NCBI GenBank assembly: GCA_039190005.1
Contig: JBCCYM010000011.1
Span: forward strand, 1-31,470
Source of the DNA: JBCCYM01 sp039190005
GTDB taxonomy: Bacteria > Pseudomonadota > Gammaproteobacteria > UBA12402
Length of the DNA: 31,470 bases
Direction of reading: 5' to 3'
Shown here: positions 23,985 to 31,470 of the stretch, one piece after another
Layout: each line of letters begins with the position of its first letter
Position numbering within the stretch: the first letter of the stretch is position 1
The notes under the pieces: generated by a model
What the model saw: only the letters and a program-made list of their open reading frames with translations
What the model was told of the DNA's origin: nothing
The model's database searches: none
Program-made: the position numbers and the translations under genes

Positions 23985-25634
23985 TCATTTATCTTTAACA
24001 TAAATCAACAACTGTTGACCGATGGATAACTGATGGATATTATCCAAATCATTCGTCGTTTGAATGCTTTTTACTGAAACACCATAACGTTTGGCAATAG
24101 CGCTTAGGGTATCGCCTTTTTTGACAGTATATTCAATTCTAGTCGTTGTCTCGTTGCTAGGAATTTTGAGTGTCATGCCTGGCACAATGGTATCTGTTTT
24201 AAGATGATTGTATTGTTTGATGGCTTTGACAGTACTGTTGTGACGCGCAGCAATCGCGAACAGTGAGTCACCTTTTTTAACGGTGTAATGAATGATATGG
24301 GTTCTCGGATGAGTGTTTCCTTTTAACCAGATCGATATTTTCATGCCTGGCTGTAATCTCGCGTTAACTTTTAACTGATTCCAGAAGCGCAATTGCGCCA
24401 CGGAAACACCATAATGGCGAGCAATTGATGATAAGGTTTCACCACCTTGTACCTCATGTTCAATCACATTAATAATGGGTGTGCTGCGCAGCGCGTTAAA
24501 TTCGCGTTGTTGTTCGACTATGGACAGATTGTTGATCCCAGCACTATTGATTGGAATTAACAAGATTTGTCCACGGTGTAGTTTATTGTTGGATAATTGG
24601 TTTACCTGTTCGACAATGACATCTGTGGTGTTAAATTTGTTTGCCAGTTTATTTAAGCTATCACCATATTCAACTTCGTAACGTATCCAACTCAGCGTTT
24701 TGGCTTTTGGCGCTTTTGATAGATTGCGTTTAAATGTGCCGACTTGATTGACAGGTATCAGTAGCGGGCGTGACGCGGATCCAGTTGACCATTGATTGTA
24801 GCCGGGATTCAGTCGTAAAAGTTCTGTTAAACGCATGCCGGCAATATTCGCGGCGTAAGGTAAGTCAATAGGCGAGGACATATCGACTTGCTGGAAATAG
24901 GGGCTATTCGGAATCGGTGTTAAATTGACATGGTATTTATTAGGCTGGCTGAGAATGCGTCCGACAGCGAGTAATTCAATCACATAGGTTCTTGTTTCGT
25001 CCGGCAAGGATAACGCCCAGAAAGAAGTGCTCTTATGTAGCCTGATATTTTTTTTGACGGCGGCCTGAATTCGACCTTCGCCACTGTTGTAAGCGGCAAT
25101 GGCTAATAGCCAATCCCCTTTAAAAAAACGATGGAGATAGCTTAAATAATTCAATGCCGCGTTTGTCGAAGCGATAATATCGCGTCTACCATCATACCAC
25201 CAGTTTATTTTTATGCCGTAACCCAGTGCGGTACTGGGCATCAGTTGCCAAATGCCTGAAGCGCCGACTTTTGAATAGGCAAAAGGATCATAAAGACTTT
25301 CTACGACGGGTAACAATACCAAATCAATCGGCAAATGGCGCCGTTTGATTTCATGATAAACATAATAAAAATACGGCACAGCGTTATTTGAAGCGTTCAC
25401 CAGATACTGTTTATGGCGCATATACCAGTTGATTTGCGCTTGCACGCGTCGATTGATGGGTGTTTGGCTGGTGATTTGTAATGCATCCGCCGTACTGCGC
25501 CATAGGTTTTGAGCGCTGCTATAATGTGTCGCGGCATAATCACTGTTAGCGCCATGCGTTAAGGCGCAGGCGCTGCAAACAAAGATTAAAATAATGCTAA
25601 GCGTTGTTGAGTAGATTTTGCCAATTTTTGCCAT
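23985..25634 (-). CDS. mltD: Membrane-bound lytic murein transglycosylase D with four LysM domains
   Basis: MltD cleaves peptidoglycan glycan strands, forming 1,6-anhydromuropeptides. The N-terminus is an export signal; C23 in CSAC may be lipidated, although the lipobox is not canonical. The SLT domain has E112 in LLPVVESLYDP as the catalytic acid, then SGIWQLMPSTALGYGIK, RRDIIASTNAALNYLSYLH and AIAAYNSGEGR. The C-terminal part has four LysM repeats for murein binding, at about 318-361, 392-436, 448-492 and 500-546, the last three with GETLSSIA, GDSLFAIA and GDTLSAIA. It is divergent from the small Cys-rich gene, with 130 bases between. There is no clear RBS. Confidence 0.95.
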   Translation of the reverse strand: MAKIGKIYSTTLSIILIFVCSACALTHGANSDYAATHYSSAQNLWRSTADALQITSQTPINRRVQAQINWYMRHKQYLVNASNNAVPYFYYVYHEIKRRHLPIDLVLLPVVESLYDPFAYSKVGASGIWQLMPSTALGYGIKINWWYDGRRDIIASTNAALNYLSYLHRFFKGDWLLAIAAYNSGEGRIQAAVKKNIRLHKSTSFWALSLPDETRTYVIELLAVGRILSQPNKYHVNLTPIPNSPYFQQVDMSSPIDLPYAANIAGMRLTELLRLNPGYNQWSTGSASRPLLIPVNQVGTFKRNLSKAPKAKTLSWIRYEVEYGDSLNKLANKFNTTDVIVEQVNQLSNNKLHRGQILLIPINSAGINNLSIVEQQREFNALRSTPIINVIEHEVQGGETLSSIARHYGVSVAQLRFWNQLKVNARLQPGMKISIWLKGNTHPRTHIIHYTVKKGDSLFAIAARHNSTVKAIKQYNHLKTDTIVPGMTLKIPSNETTTRIEYTVKKGDTLSAIAKRYGVSVKSIQTTNDLDNIHQLSIGQQLLIYVKDK

Positions 25635-25697
25635 GAGGGTACTATAAATGATTCAATGATGATTTGCAAAGTGTGTGCTACCAGAGGTATATTTTTA

Positions 25698-25726
25698 GTG
25701 ACTTTCTGTAAAATATGAAATATAAT
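25698..25726 (+). promoter_or_regulatory. Sigma-70-type promoter for the Cys-rich protein gene
   Basis: GTGACT (25698-25703) and a perfect TATAAT (25721-25726) are separated by 17 bases. The start codon of the 175-aa gene is 38 bases downstream, giving a short leader. Confidence 0.6.
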
Positions 25727-25764
25727 AAAGCTAGGTAAATAATAATTAAATTAAGAAAAAAGTT

Positions 25765-26292
25765 ATGACAAGAAAAAATAAATTATCCCTCATGTTCATT
25801 TGTTCAATCACAGCATTTCTATTACTCACAATAGCAAAAGCTGATAATTTGCCGCAATGCGTGCAAAAATCTGATGGGAGTTGGGTTAATTGTTGTTATG
25901 ATCACTCTGGTGGTTTGACGCCACAAAAAGTGGACTGCAATGGTTTTACAAGTGTAGCGCAGTTTTGTGGTTCGGCACCACCAAGTCCTGGATTTAGTGC
26001 GCCTGGAGAAGATTTTACAACTTGCTACGTTGCTTGTAATCAATCATTCAAACCTATTGTTGTGCAAATTACTGTGCAAGGAAAGGCATTTCGACCTAAG
26101 CTTATTAGACATAATCAAGCACTTTGCTATGTTAATCCAGATGATATTCCTATAGTGCCAGCAACAATCAAGGTTTGGAATAGCCTATTAAACGCTCCAA
26201 CTACTATTGATTTCAGTCAAACCCAGACAGGAACACTTACAACTAATGTAAATGGTGAGCAGAAAACTGAGGTATGGAATCCATCAAACTAG
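25765..26292 (+). CDS. Small exported Cys-rich protein of unknown function
   Basis: I do not recognise a family. The 175-aa product has a clear signal peptide (MTRKNKLSLMFICSITAFLLL, cleavage after AKA near residue 27). The mature part has eight cysteines, seven of them in its first 70 or so residues (QC, NCC, DC, FC, TC, AC) and one later (LC), which fits disulfide bonding in the periplasm or outside the cell. The C-terminal part (from about 95) is beta-rich: KPIVVQITVQGKAFRPKL, then TIKVWNSLLNAPTTIDF. The gene has its own good promoter at 25698-25726 but only a weak RBS. It lies between mltD and the six-repeat lipoprotein gene, which has a separate promoter. Confidence 0.72.
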   Translation: MTRKNKLSLMFICSITAFLLLTIAKADNLPQCVQKSDGSWVNCCYDHSGGLTPQKVDCNGFTSVAQFCGSAPPSPGFSAPGEDFTTCYVACNQSFKPIVVQITVQGKAFRPKLIRHNQALCYVNPDDIPIVPATIKVWNSLLNAPTTIDFSQTQTGTLTTNVNGEQKTEVWNPSN

Positions 26293-26383
26293 GGATAATA
26301 ATAAAAACTGTGCTATATAATTCAAATATGTCAGAGACATAAAATATCTCTAATAGCTGTGGAGAATTTATAAATTTCCCTAG

Positions 26384-26412
26384 TTGACAGTTTATATTTT
26401 TTCTGTTCTAAT
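26384..26412 (+). promoter_or_regulatory. Strong sigma-70-type promoter for the six-repeat lipoprotein gene
   Basis: A perfect TTGACA (26384-26389) is followed after exactly 17 bases by TCTAAT (26407-26412), five of six matches to the -10 consensus. The lipoprotein ATG is 70 bases further on. The gap 26293-26383 holds nothing else that I could identify. Confidence 0.7.
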
Positions 26413-26482
26413 CTTACGCTTAAAAATTAAGATGTGTTTAATAATCTTGTAATAACAAAACTTATGCGAGGTATACTGACAA

Positions 26483-27874
26483 ATGGATAAAGGAAAAATA
26501 GCGTTAATAAAATTATTATTGTGCGTTTTAACTGGTCTTAGTTTAACAGCTTGTAGTGGTCGCTTATCTCTGCCGATCGCGACTGTCTCTTTAAGCCCGA
26601 CAACGACGATACAATCTGGTAATCAAGCCATATTAACAATTCATTTAACTGGCGATGCTCAAGGATTAGTTACTTTTCATGCCAGCAGTAATGGCATCAA
26701 TATTAGCCCTAGCAGCTGTACCATAGCCAGTGGTCAAAGCTGCCAAATGACAGTATCAACAGATTTTCTGCAATCACCGCCAGGCAAACATAGTATAAGC
26801 ATTACTTCTTCAGCAAATGTCACGATTAATCCTGAAAACCTTGACTTCAATATTATTCCAAGACAGGCAGCGTACAGTTATATTGCCGCCGATAATGGAG
26901 AAGAAAATCAAGGAAGTATATATCGATGTACAGTTGATGCTAATGGTTTGTTTGATAGTTGTAATGTTGTCATCGGACCCAGTTTAAGTTCAGATATTGG
27001 CTTGGACCTTCCTGTGGGTATTTCTTTTCATACGCTCAGCAATGGTAATACTTATGCGTATATTGCCAACTATAGTACTGCCACTTCAGGTGAAAATGTT
27101 TATCGTTGTTTAGCTGATAGCCAAGGTGGGCTATCCTCATGTGTCTTAACCACAGATATTAATTTTCCTGTTAGCCAATTGGGACCAGCCTATATAGCAT
27201 TCAACACAGCACCTTCTGGCATAACCTATGCTTATGTGCCTTCCGCAGGCGGAGAGCAGGGAGAGCAAATTTATCGTTGCAGTATTAATAGCGTCAATGG
27301 ATTACTCAGTTCTTGTCAAGCAACGGCTCAAGATGCTAACATTATATCTCCGGTAGTAATGGCTTTTAACACCGCATCGAATGGTACGACCTATGCTTAT
27401 GTTACTGCTGGCACAGGGATTAATGTACCGGGGGAAGTGTATCGTTGTCAGGTCAGTAGTGATGGTCTGTTAAATTCTTGTGAATCAGAGCTAAACGATA
27501 TTTTTTTCCCAACGGGTATCGCGTTTAATACATCAGTAAGTGGTACAACATATGCCTATATTGGATCTTTATTCAATTCTGAAGAGGGTCAGCCTGTATT
27601 GTTACGTTGTTTAGTAAACGATTCCGGGGTATTAACAGGTTGTGTCAGTGCCGGTTCTAACCTTCCTTTGATGAACACCACGGGTATAGCATTTAATACT
27701 ACGGCTTCCAACGCAAGGTATGTCTACATTACTGATAATGTCAACGTTACTGGAGAACAAGTTTACCGATGTATTATTGGCGCCAATGGTTTCATTGATA
27801 ATTGCCAGTCAGCAGTAAATGATAGCAACTTTAATTTTGGTGGTTTCTTACCTTACCTTATGAGTTTTAACTGA
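26483..27874 (+). CDS. Exported lipoprotein with six Cys-pair propeller repeats
   Basis: The N-terminus is a lipoprotein signal with lipobox LTAC, lipidated at C24. Residues about 34-125 form the N-module shared with the 683-aa and 655-aa proteins: QSGNQAILTI, then C79 and C87 in SCTIASGQSC. From about residue 130 there are six repeats with consensus TYAYI, a variable loop, then YRC-x(10-11)-C and a strand ending IAFNT. Each repeat thus has its own cysteine pair, probably a disulfide between strands, and six repeats fit a six-bladed beta-propeller. The role is unknown; a periplasmic or surface binding protein is likely. Expression should be high given its near-consensus promoter. Confidence 0.85.
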   Translation: MDKGKIALIKLLLCVLTGLSLTACSGRLSLPIATVSLSPTTTIQSGNQAILTIHLTGDAQGLVTFHASSNGINISPSSCTIASGQSCQMTVSTDFLQSPPGKHSISITSSANVTINPENLDFNIIPRQAAYSYIAADNGEENQGSIYRCTVDANGLFDSCNVVIGPSLSSDIGLDLPVGISFHTLSNGNTYAYIANYSTATSGENVYRCLADSQGGLSSCVLTTDINFPVSQLGPAYIAFNTAPSGITYAYVPSAGGEQGEQIYRCSINSVNGLLSSCQATAQDANIISPVVMAFNTASNGTTYAYVTAGTGINVPGEVYRCQVSSDGLLNSCESELNDIFFPTGIAFNTSVSGTTYAYIGSLFNSEEGQPVLLRCLVNDSGVLTGCVSAGSNLPLMNTTGIAFNTTASNARYVYITDNVNVTGEQVYRCIIGANGFIDNCQSAVNDSNFNFGGFLPYLMSFN

Positions 27875-27887
27875 TTACTGTTGATAT

Positions 27888-28180
27888 TTAACCTTAAAAT
27901 TGCAGGGACCACCCTTCGACAAGCTCAGGGACCACCCTTCGACCCTTCGACAGGCTCAGGGCAAGCAGGCTCAGGGACCACCCTTTGAATGACTTTAAGG
28001 CATAGATGGCTGAGCTTGTCGAAGCCCAAGCCTGGTTTCGAAAAACTTACTATGCCCTTCGATGAACTCAGGGACCACCCTTCGATAAGCTCAGGGACCG
28101 CCCTTCGCCCCTTCGACAGGCTCAGGGCAAGCAGGCTCAGGGATCCTGGGCTCAGACAGCACCGCGGTTTTAAGGTTTAA
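27888..28180. repeat. Large composite palindromic element with many TTCGACAGG units
   Basis: The ends are inverted: TTAACCTTAAAATTGCAG (27888-27905) against GCGGTTTTAAGGTTTAA (28164-28180), the same family as at 5989-6092 and 21471-21606. The interior is a patchwork of CCCTTCGACAAGCTCAGGG-type units in both orientations. It includes two identical 35-base copies (27943-27977 and 28109-28143) that also match 6030-6064. It fills the gap before mlaF, and the promoter of the mla operon must lie inside or just after it. The open frame across it at 27989-28180 is repeat sequence, not a gene. Confidence 0.85.
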
Positions 28181-28232
28181 TTGCTAATTTTTACTGGTGT
28201 TGCCTTTTGTTCTAAGCTATCATTCGGCTTAA

Positions 28233-29027
28233 ATGTCTAGCACAATTATAAAAATCAATAATCTTGTTTATGGCTATGGCCGACGTCGTATCTTTGACGG
28301 TATCGATATGACCATACCGCAAGGTAAAATCACCGCGATCATGGGACCGAGTGGTACAGGCAAAACAACCTTGCTTAAACTGATTGCCGCTCAGCTAACA
28401 CCACAAGAAGGAACGGTTGATTTTGATGGCGATAATATCCATCAACTCTCTCGCGGTAAACTTTACACCGTACGTAAAAAAATGGGCATGTTATTTCAGA
28501 GTGGCGCCTTGTTTACCGATTTATCGGTTTTCGACAATGTCGCTTTCCCCATTCGCCAACAAACCAAACTCAATGCCCGTATTGTGCGTAATCTCGTCTT
28601 AATGAAATTGGAAGCTGTCGGTTTGCGCGGCGCCGCTGATCTGATGCCGTCGGAATTATCCGGTGGTATGGCAAGACGTGTTGCCTTGGCGCGCGCGATT
28701 GCCCTTGATCCGAAAGTGATTATGTATGATGAACCATTTACCGGACAAGATCCCATCTCAATGGGGGTATTGGTGAAACTAATTAAAACATTAAACGATG
28801 CCTTTGGTCTCACCAGCATTATTGTCTCGCATGATGTGCCGGAAACAGCGAGTATTGCCGATCAGATCTATCTTCTTGCCGGTGGTAAAGTGATAGGTCA
28901 GGGCGCTGTTGCCGAACTTGAAGCGGATCAGACCCCGCAAGTTAAACAGTTTATGCAAGGCTTACCTGATGGTCCAGTGCCTTTTCATTATCCTTGTAAA
29001 CCGATGGCGCAGGAGATACTGTCATGA
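28233..29027 (+). CDS. mlaF: Phospholipid ABC transporter ATP-binding protein MlaF
   Basis: MlaF is the ATPase of the MlaFEDB complex, which moves phospholipids between the inner membrane and periplasmic MlaC. Walker A is GPSGTGKTT (38-46), the Q-loop is in MLFQSGALF, the signature is LSGGMARR, Walker B is VIMYDEPF and the H-loop is IVSHD. At 264 aa it is the usual length. GQDPIS after Walker B is characteristic of MlaF/Mkl-type ATPases. It is the first gene of mlaFEDCB and overlaps mlaE by ATGA. The upstream repeat element and lack of a clear RBS leave its own expression signals uncertain. Confidence 0.96.
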   Translation: MSSTIIKINNLVYGYGRRRIFDGIDMTIPQGKITAIMGPSGTGKTTLLKLIAAQLTPQEGTVDFDGDNIHQLSRGKLYTVRKKMGMLFQSGALFTDLSVFDNVAFPIRQQTKLNARIVRNLVLMKLEAVGLRGAADLMPSELSGGMARRVALARAIALDPKVIMYDEPFTGQDPISMGVLVKLIKTLNDAFGLTSIIVSHDVPETASIADQIYLLAGGKVIGQGAVAELEADQTPQVKQFMQGLPDGPVPFHYPCKPMAQEILS

Positions 29028-29803
29028 ATGTTGTCACCAGTATCGGTCGTTGGGGGATTAATTATTGTCAGGGCGTTGGTCGTTCGGCTTGGATTTTATC
29101 CCGTTCTATTTTTCGTCGTCCACGTTCCCTTGAGAGCTTTCATCTACTCTGTAGCCAAATTTATGCTGAAGGATGGTTATCGTTAGTCATTATTGTTGTT
29201 TCCGCTTTATTTATCGGCATGGTTGTCGGTTTGCAGGGATATAACACTTTAAAAGACTTTGGCGCCACGCAAGCTTTGGGGCAATTAATTGCCCTGAGTG
29301 TGGTCCGTGAACTTGGGCCGGTGGTATCGGCGTTGCTGTTTGCCGGTCGTGCTGGATCAGCGTTAACCGCGGAAATTGGTTTAATGAAAGCTACCGAGCA
29401 ATTATCGAGTATGGAAATGATGGCTTGTGATCCACTCGGTCGCGTTGTCGCGCCGCGTTTTTTTGCCGGTTTAATCTCTCTACCCTTATTAACCATGATT
29501 TTTAATGTGGTGGCGATTTTTGGTGGTTATTTTGTTGTCGTGCGTTGGCTGGGTTCTGATGCGGGAACATTCTGGTCAAATATGCAGGCTTATGTTGATT
29601 TTCGTGTCGATGTGATCGGTGGTATTATCAAGGCCATTGTTTTTGGTTTCGCGGTTTCTTGGATCGCGGTTTATCAGGGCTACAATTGTGTGCCGACATC
29701 GGAAGGCATAGGTAAAGCAACAACACGTACAGTGGTGTATTCTTCTTTAGCTATTCTTGGTTTAGATTTCGTACTTACAACGATGATGTTAGGAGGTTGG
29801 TGA
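29024..29803 (+). CDS. mlaE: Phospholipid ABC transporter permease MlaE
   Basis: MlaE is the inner-membrane permease that dimerises in the MlaFEDB complex. The 259-aa protein has the family's core: an N-terminal interfacial helix, SLVIIVVSALFIGMVVGLQGY, then LGPVVSALLFAGRAGSALTAEIGLMKATEQ, which contains the conserved EIG-MK-TEQ stretch that contacts the ATPase. Its start overlaps the mlaF stop, and its last codons hold AGGAGG, the ribosome binding site of mlaD. All conserved parts appear intact. Confidence 0.96.
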   Translation: MNVVTSIGRWGINYCQGVGRSAWILSRSIFRRPRSLESFHLLCSQIYAEGWLSLVIIVVSALFIGMVVGLQGYNTLKDFGATQALGQLIALSVVRELGPVVSALLFAGRAGSALTAEIGLMKATEQLSSMEMMACDPLGRVVAPRFFAGLISLPLLTMIFNVVAIFGGYFVVVRWLGSDAGTFWSNMQAYVDFRVDVIGGIIKAIVFGFAVSWIAVYQGYNCVPTSEGIGKATTRTVVYSSLAILGLDFVLTTMMLGGW

Positions 29804-30324
29804 TGCGCCAAACATTTATAGAGTTTATTGTTGGAATATTTGTCATTGTCGCTTTTATTTGTTTGGCATTTATGGCTTTTAAAGTGAGTGGTTTAGCGCT
29901 CAAGAGTGGTTCCGGATTTTACAAAGTAGAAGCAAGCTTTACCAATGTGGGCAGTCTTAAAGTGCGGGCACCGGTATCGATGTCGGGTGTTAAAATTGGC
30001 AGTGTGACACATATCGACTTGAATCCCAAGACGTTTCAAGCCATGGTAACTATGGAAATTGATAATAAATTCAATGAGATACCCCAAGATTCTTCGGCAA
30101 ATATTTATACTGAAGGCTTGCTTGGATCGAATTATATTGCTATACTACCAGGCGGTTCATTGAAGAATTTAAAAAACGGTAGTGTGATTTACAATACCAG
30201 TCCAGCACTGGTTTTAGAGAATTTGATTGGACAATTGATATTTAGTTTGAAAGGCGGTAGCAAAAATGATAGTTCTACTTCGACAAGCCAAACCAATCAA
30301 AGTTTATCAATCAGCAAGCATTAA
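29803..30324 (+). CDS. mlaD: MCE-domain phospholipid-binding protein MlaD
   Basis: MlaD is anchored in the inner membrane by one N-terminal helix (about residues 7-26) and forms a hexameric ring through its MCE domain, a channel for lipid between MlaE and MlaC. The MCE domain is seen from FYKVEASFTNVGSLKVRAPV, with SGVKIGSVTHIDL and IYTEGLLGSNYIAILPGG. I chose ATG 29803 because a perfect AGGAGG (29791-29796) precedes it by six bases. A TTG at 29797 is in frame but overlaps that site. It overlaps the mlaE stop by one base (TGATG). The C-terminal tail is Ser/Thr/Asn-rich and looks disordered. Confidence 0.95.
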   Translation: MRQTFIEFIVGIFVIVAFICLAFMAFKVSGLALKSGSGFYKVEASFTNVGSLKVRAPVSMSGVKIGSVTHIDLNPKTFQAMVTMEIDNKFNEIPQDSSANIYTEGLLGSNYIAILPGGSLKNLKNGSVIYNTSPALVLENLIGQLIFSLKGGSKNDSSTSTSQTNQSLSISKH

Positions 30325-30345
30325 CTTAACATGAAGAGGGGCATT

Positions 30346-31059
30346 ATGACATCCTGCGAAAATCAGTACAAAAAATTATTAATATTAGCGAGCACGTTAA
30401 TTTTAAGCTTATGTGTTACCGCCAGTTACGCGGCGACAACCGGCAAACCTTGTTATGAACAAGCGTCTATTCCGCAAAATACTTTCAGTAACGCTAATCC
30501 ACAGATCCTGCTACAGGACATTACCAATAAACAATTACTGCCAGCGTTAAAAGCGTGTCAGTCAGAGTTGAAAAAAGGGAGTACTTCACAGCGTAATGCC
30601 GTTGTTTATGGTATTGTCAGCAAATTTATTGAACCTTATATTGATTTAGACAGTGTTTCTTCATTTATAGCGGGTCCACAGTGGCGGCATATGTCACAAC
30701 AAGAGAGACAACGTTTTACCAAAGCAATTATCAAAGTGATGGTTAACGCCTATTCTTCCGCGGTTGCTACCGCAGATCCCAATCAAATTAAAATACAATA
30801 TGGTCGTTCGAGCATCACCGGTGCAAATAAGAATAGAGCGACAGTGAGTAGTATGATTACACAAGAAAAAGGCAGACCACCTGTTGCGGTTGACTATCGA
30901 CTTGCAAAAATTAACAATGAATGGAAGTTAACTGACCTCACCGTTGCTGGTGTCAGCACCAGTCAGAGTTACCACTCACAGGTACAGGCGTATTTCCAAC
31001 AAGGTAATTCCATTACTAAAACCATAGAATGGCTTGAAAAAGCGGCCGCAAGAAGTTAA
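30346..31059 (+). CDS. mlaC: Periplasmic phospholipid-binding protein MlaC
   Basis: MlaC ferries phospholipids across the periplasm between the MlaA-porin complex in the outer membrane and MlaFEDB. The protein has a signal peptide (KKLLILASTLILSLCVTASYA) and a Tol-Tol-Ttg2-type fold. NPQILLQDITNKQLLPAL opens the mature domain, FIEPYIDLDSVSSFIAGPQWR and RQRFTKAIIKVMVNAYSSAV lie in the middle, and VDYRLAKINNEWKLTDLTVAGVS near the end is the most typical stretch. ATG 30346 is preceded by GAGGGG at four bases. An upstream ATG at 30331 has no RBS, so I prefer 30346. mlaA is not in the window, as is usual for this operon. Confidence 0.94.
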   Translation: MTSCENQYKKLLILASTLILSLCVTASYAATTGKPCYEQASIPQNTFSNANPQILLQDITNKQLLPALKACQSELKKGSTSQRNAVVYGIVSKFIEPYIDLDSVSSFIAGPQWRHMSQQERQRFTKAIIKVMVNAYSSAVATADPNQIKIQYGRSSITGANKNRATVSSMITQEKGRPPVAVDYRLAKINNEWKLTDLTVAGVSTSQSYHSQVQAYFQQGNSITKTIEWLEKAAARS

Positions 31060-31082
31060 TAAGCTGCCTGGAGTTTTTTACC

Positions 31083-31382
31083 ATGTCTGCTTGTGACATT
31101 GTGCATGATAACAACACGGTACGTCTTAGTGGTCGGATGGGTTTTGATAATGTCAATGCCTTAATCCGCCAGGCAGACCAAATTTTGAAAGCACAAGCCA
31201 AGCCTGTGCTTGATTTATCCCAATTATCCGCTATCGACAGTGCCGGTCTGGCTCTGTTATGCCTGTGGAAACGCAATTATCCCGGCATTACTTTTCAAAA
31301 CATGCCTAATAAATTTGATGCGATTATTAAAGTCTCAGGTCTATATGGTTTGATATGTGTCAATCAGGCTGAGACTACTTGA
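31083..31382 (+). CDS. mlaB: STAS-domain protein MlaB
   Basis: MlaB is a small cytoplasmic STAS protein that binds MlaF and stabilises or activates the transporter. The 99-aa product has the STAS core: VRLSGRMGFDNV, then LDLSQLSAIDSAGLALLCLW, where DSAGL is the loop with the conserved serine of the family. A GGAG lies about nine bases before the start, 23 bases after mlaC. It closes the mlaFEDCB set. After the stop (31383-31470) I see no clear terminator and no further gene. Confidence 0.9.
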   Translation: MSACDIVHDNNTVRLSGRMGFDNVNALIRQADQILKAQAKPVLDLSQLSAIDSAGLALLCLWKRNYPGITFQNMPNKFDAIIKVSGLYGLICVNQAETT

Positions 31383-31470
31383 AAATACAAAGCTCATTTT
31401 TTAAGTGAGTTTACAAATATTGACAAAACTAAATAGCCTTAATAGGATAAAACAAGAAATTTAGGTTTTG

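Noticed and set aside
27989..28180. 63-codon open frame before mlaF
   Set aside because: It consists entirely of intergenic repeat units in mixed orientation, and has no RBS and no protein-like composition.
31383..31470. Terminator or further gene after mlaB
   Set aside because: Only a four-pair CTCA/TGAG stem is present with no T-run after it, and no open frame of note remains before the window ends.

Overview
The window looks like chromosomal DNA of a moderately AT-rich gammaproteobacterium. The evidence is the gammaproteobacterial type pncC-recA-recX cluster next to a divergent mutS, a complete five-gene mlaFEDCB operon, an MltD-type murein transglycosylase and an AddB-like DNA repair nuclease. 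A member of or near the Legionellales would fit the exported propeller proteins and the intergenic repeats, but the sequence alone does not prove it. I saw no tRNA, rRNA, transposase, phage gene or CRISPR array.

Layout. (1) 1-4395: the tail of a MarR-like regulator, a 326-base gap with a 19-bp perfect palindrome, then dinB-recQ and an alpha/beta hydrolase in one rightward run. (2) 4457-9291: pncC-recA-recX on the minus strand, and mutS on the plus strand interrupted by one in-frame TAA in an otherwise full-length reading frame. (3) 9467-12389, minus strand: a lipoprotein with fourteen 39-residue repeats and a SAM methyltransferase. (4) 12691-14049: a multi-TM MFS exporter. (5) 14236-17748, minus strand: a three-gene operon (sodium/solute symporter, DgcA-like enolase-superfamily racemase, DgcN-like DUF1611 protein) that suggests uptake and catabolism of D-glutamate or a related murein-derived compound. 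(6) 17994-21399: an orphan AddB-like nuclease, divergent from a TauE/SafE permease. (7) 21638-27874: a seven-repeat exported propeller protein, a four-LysM MltD, a small Cys-rich exported protein and a six-repeat propeller lipoprotein. (8) 28233-31382: mlaFEDCB, the inner-membrane and periplasmic part of the system that maintains outer-membrane lipid asymmetry.

Three themes stand out. First, genome maintenance genes are concentrated here (dinB, recQ, recX, recA, mutS, addB-like), and mutS carries what looks like a single C-to-T nonsense change, so the strain may be a mutator unless this is a sequence error. Second, three exported proteins carry different C-terminal repeat propellers but share one N-terminal module, an Ig-like strand pattern with a closely spaced cysteine pair. 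Third, the gaps hold a family of imperfect palindromic elements with TTAAACCTAAAAAC-type inverted ends. Two of these contain copies of an identical 35-base sequence, and another repeat type at 14070-14166 is interrupted by three 23-base units.
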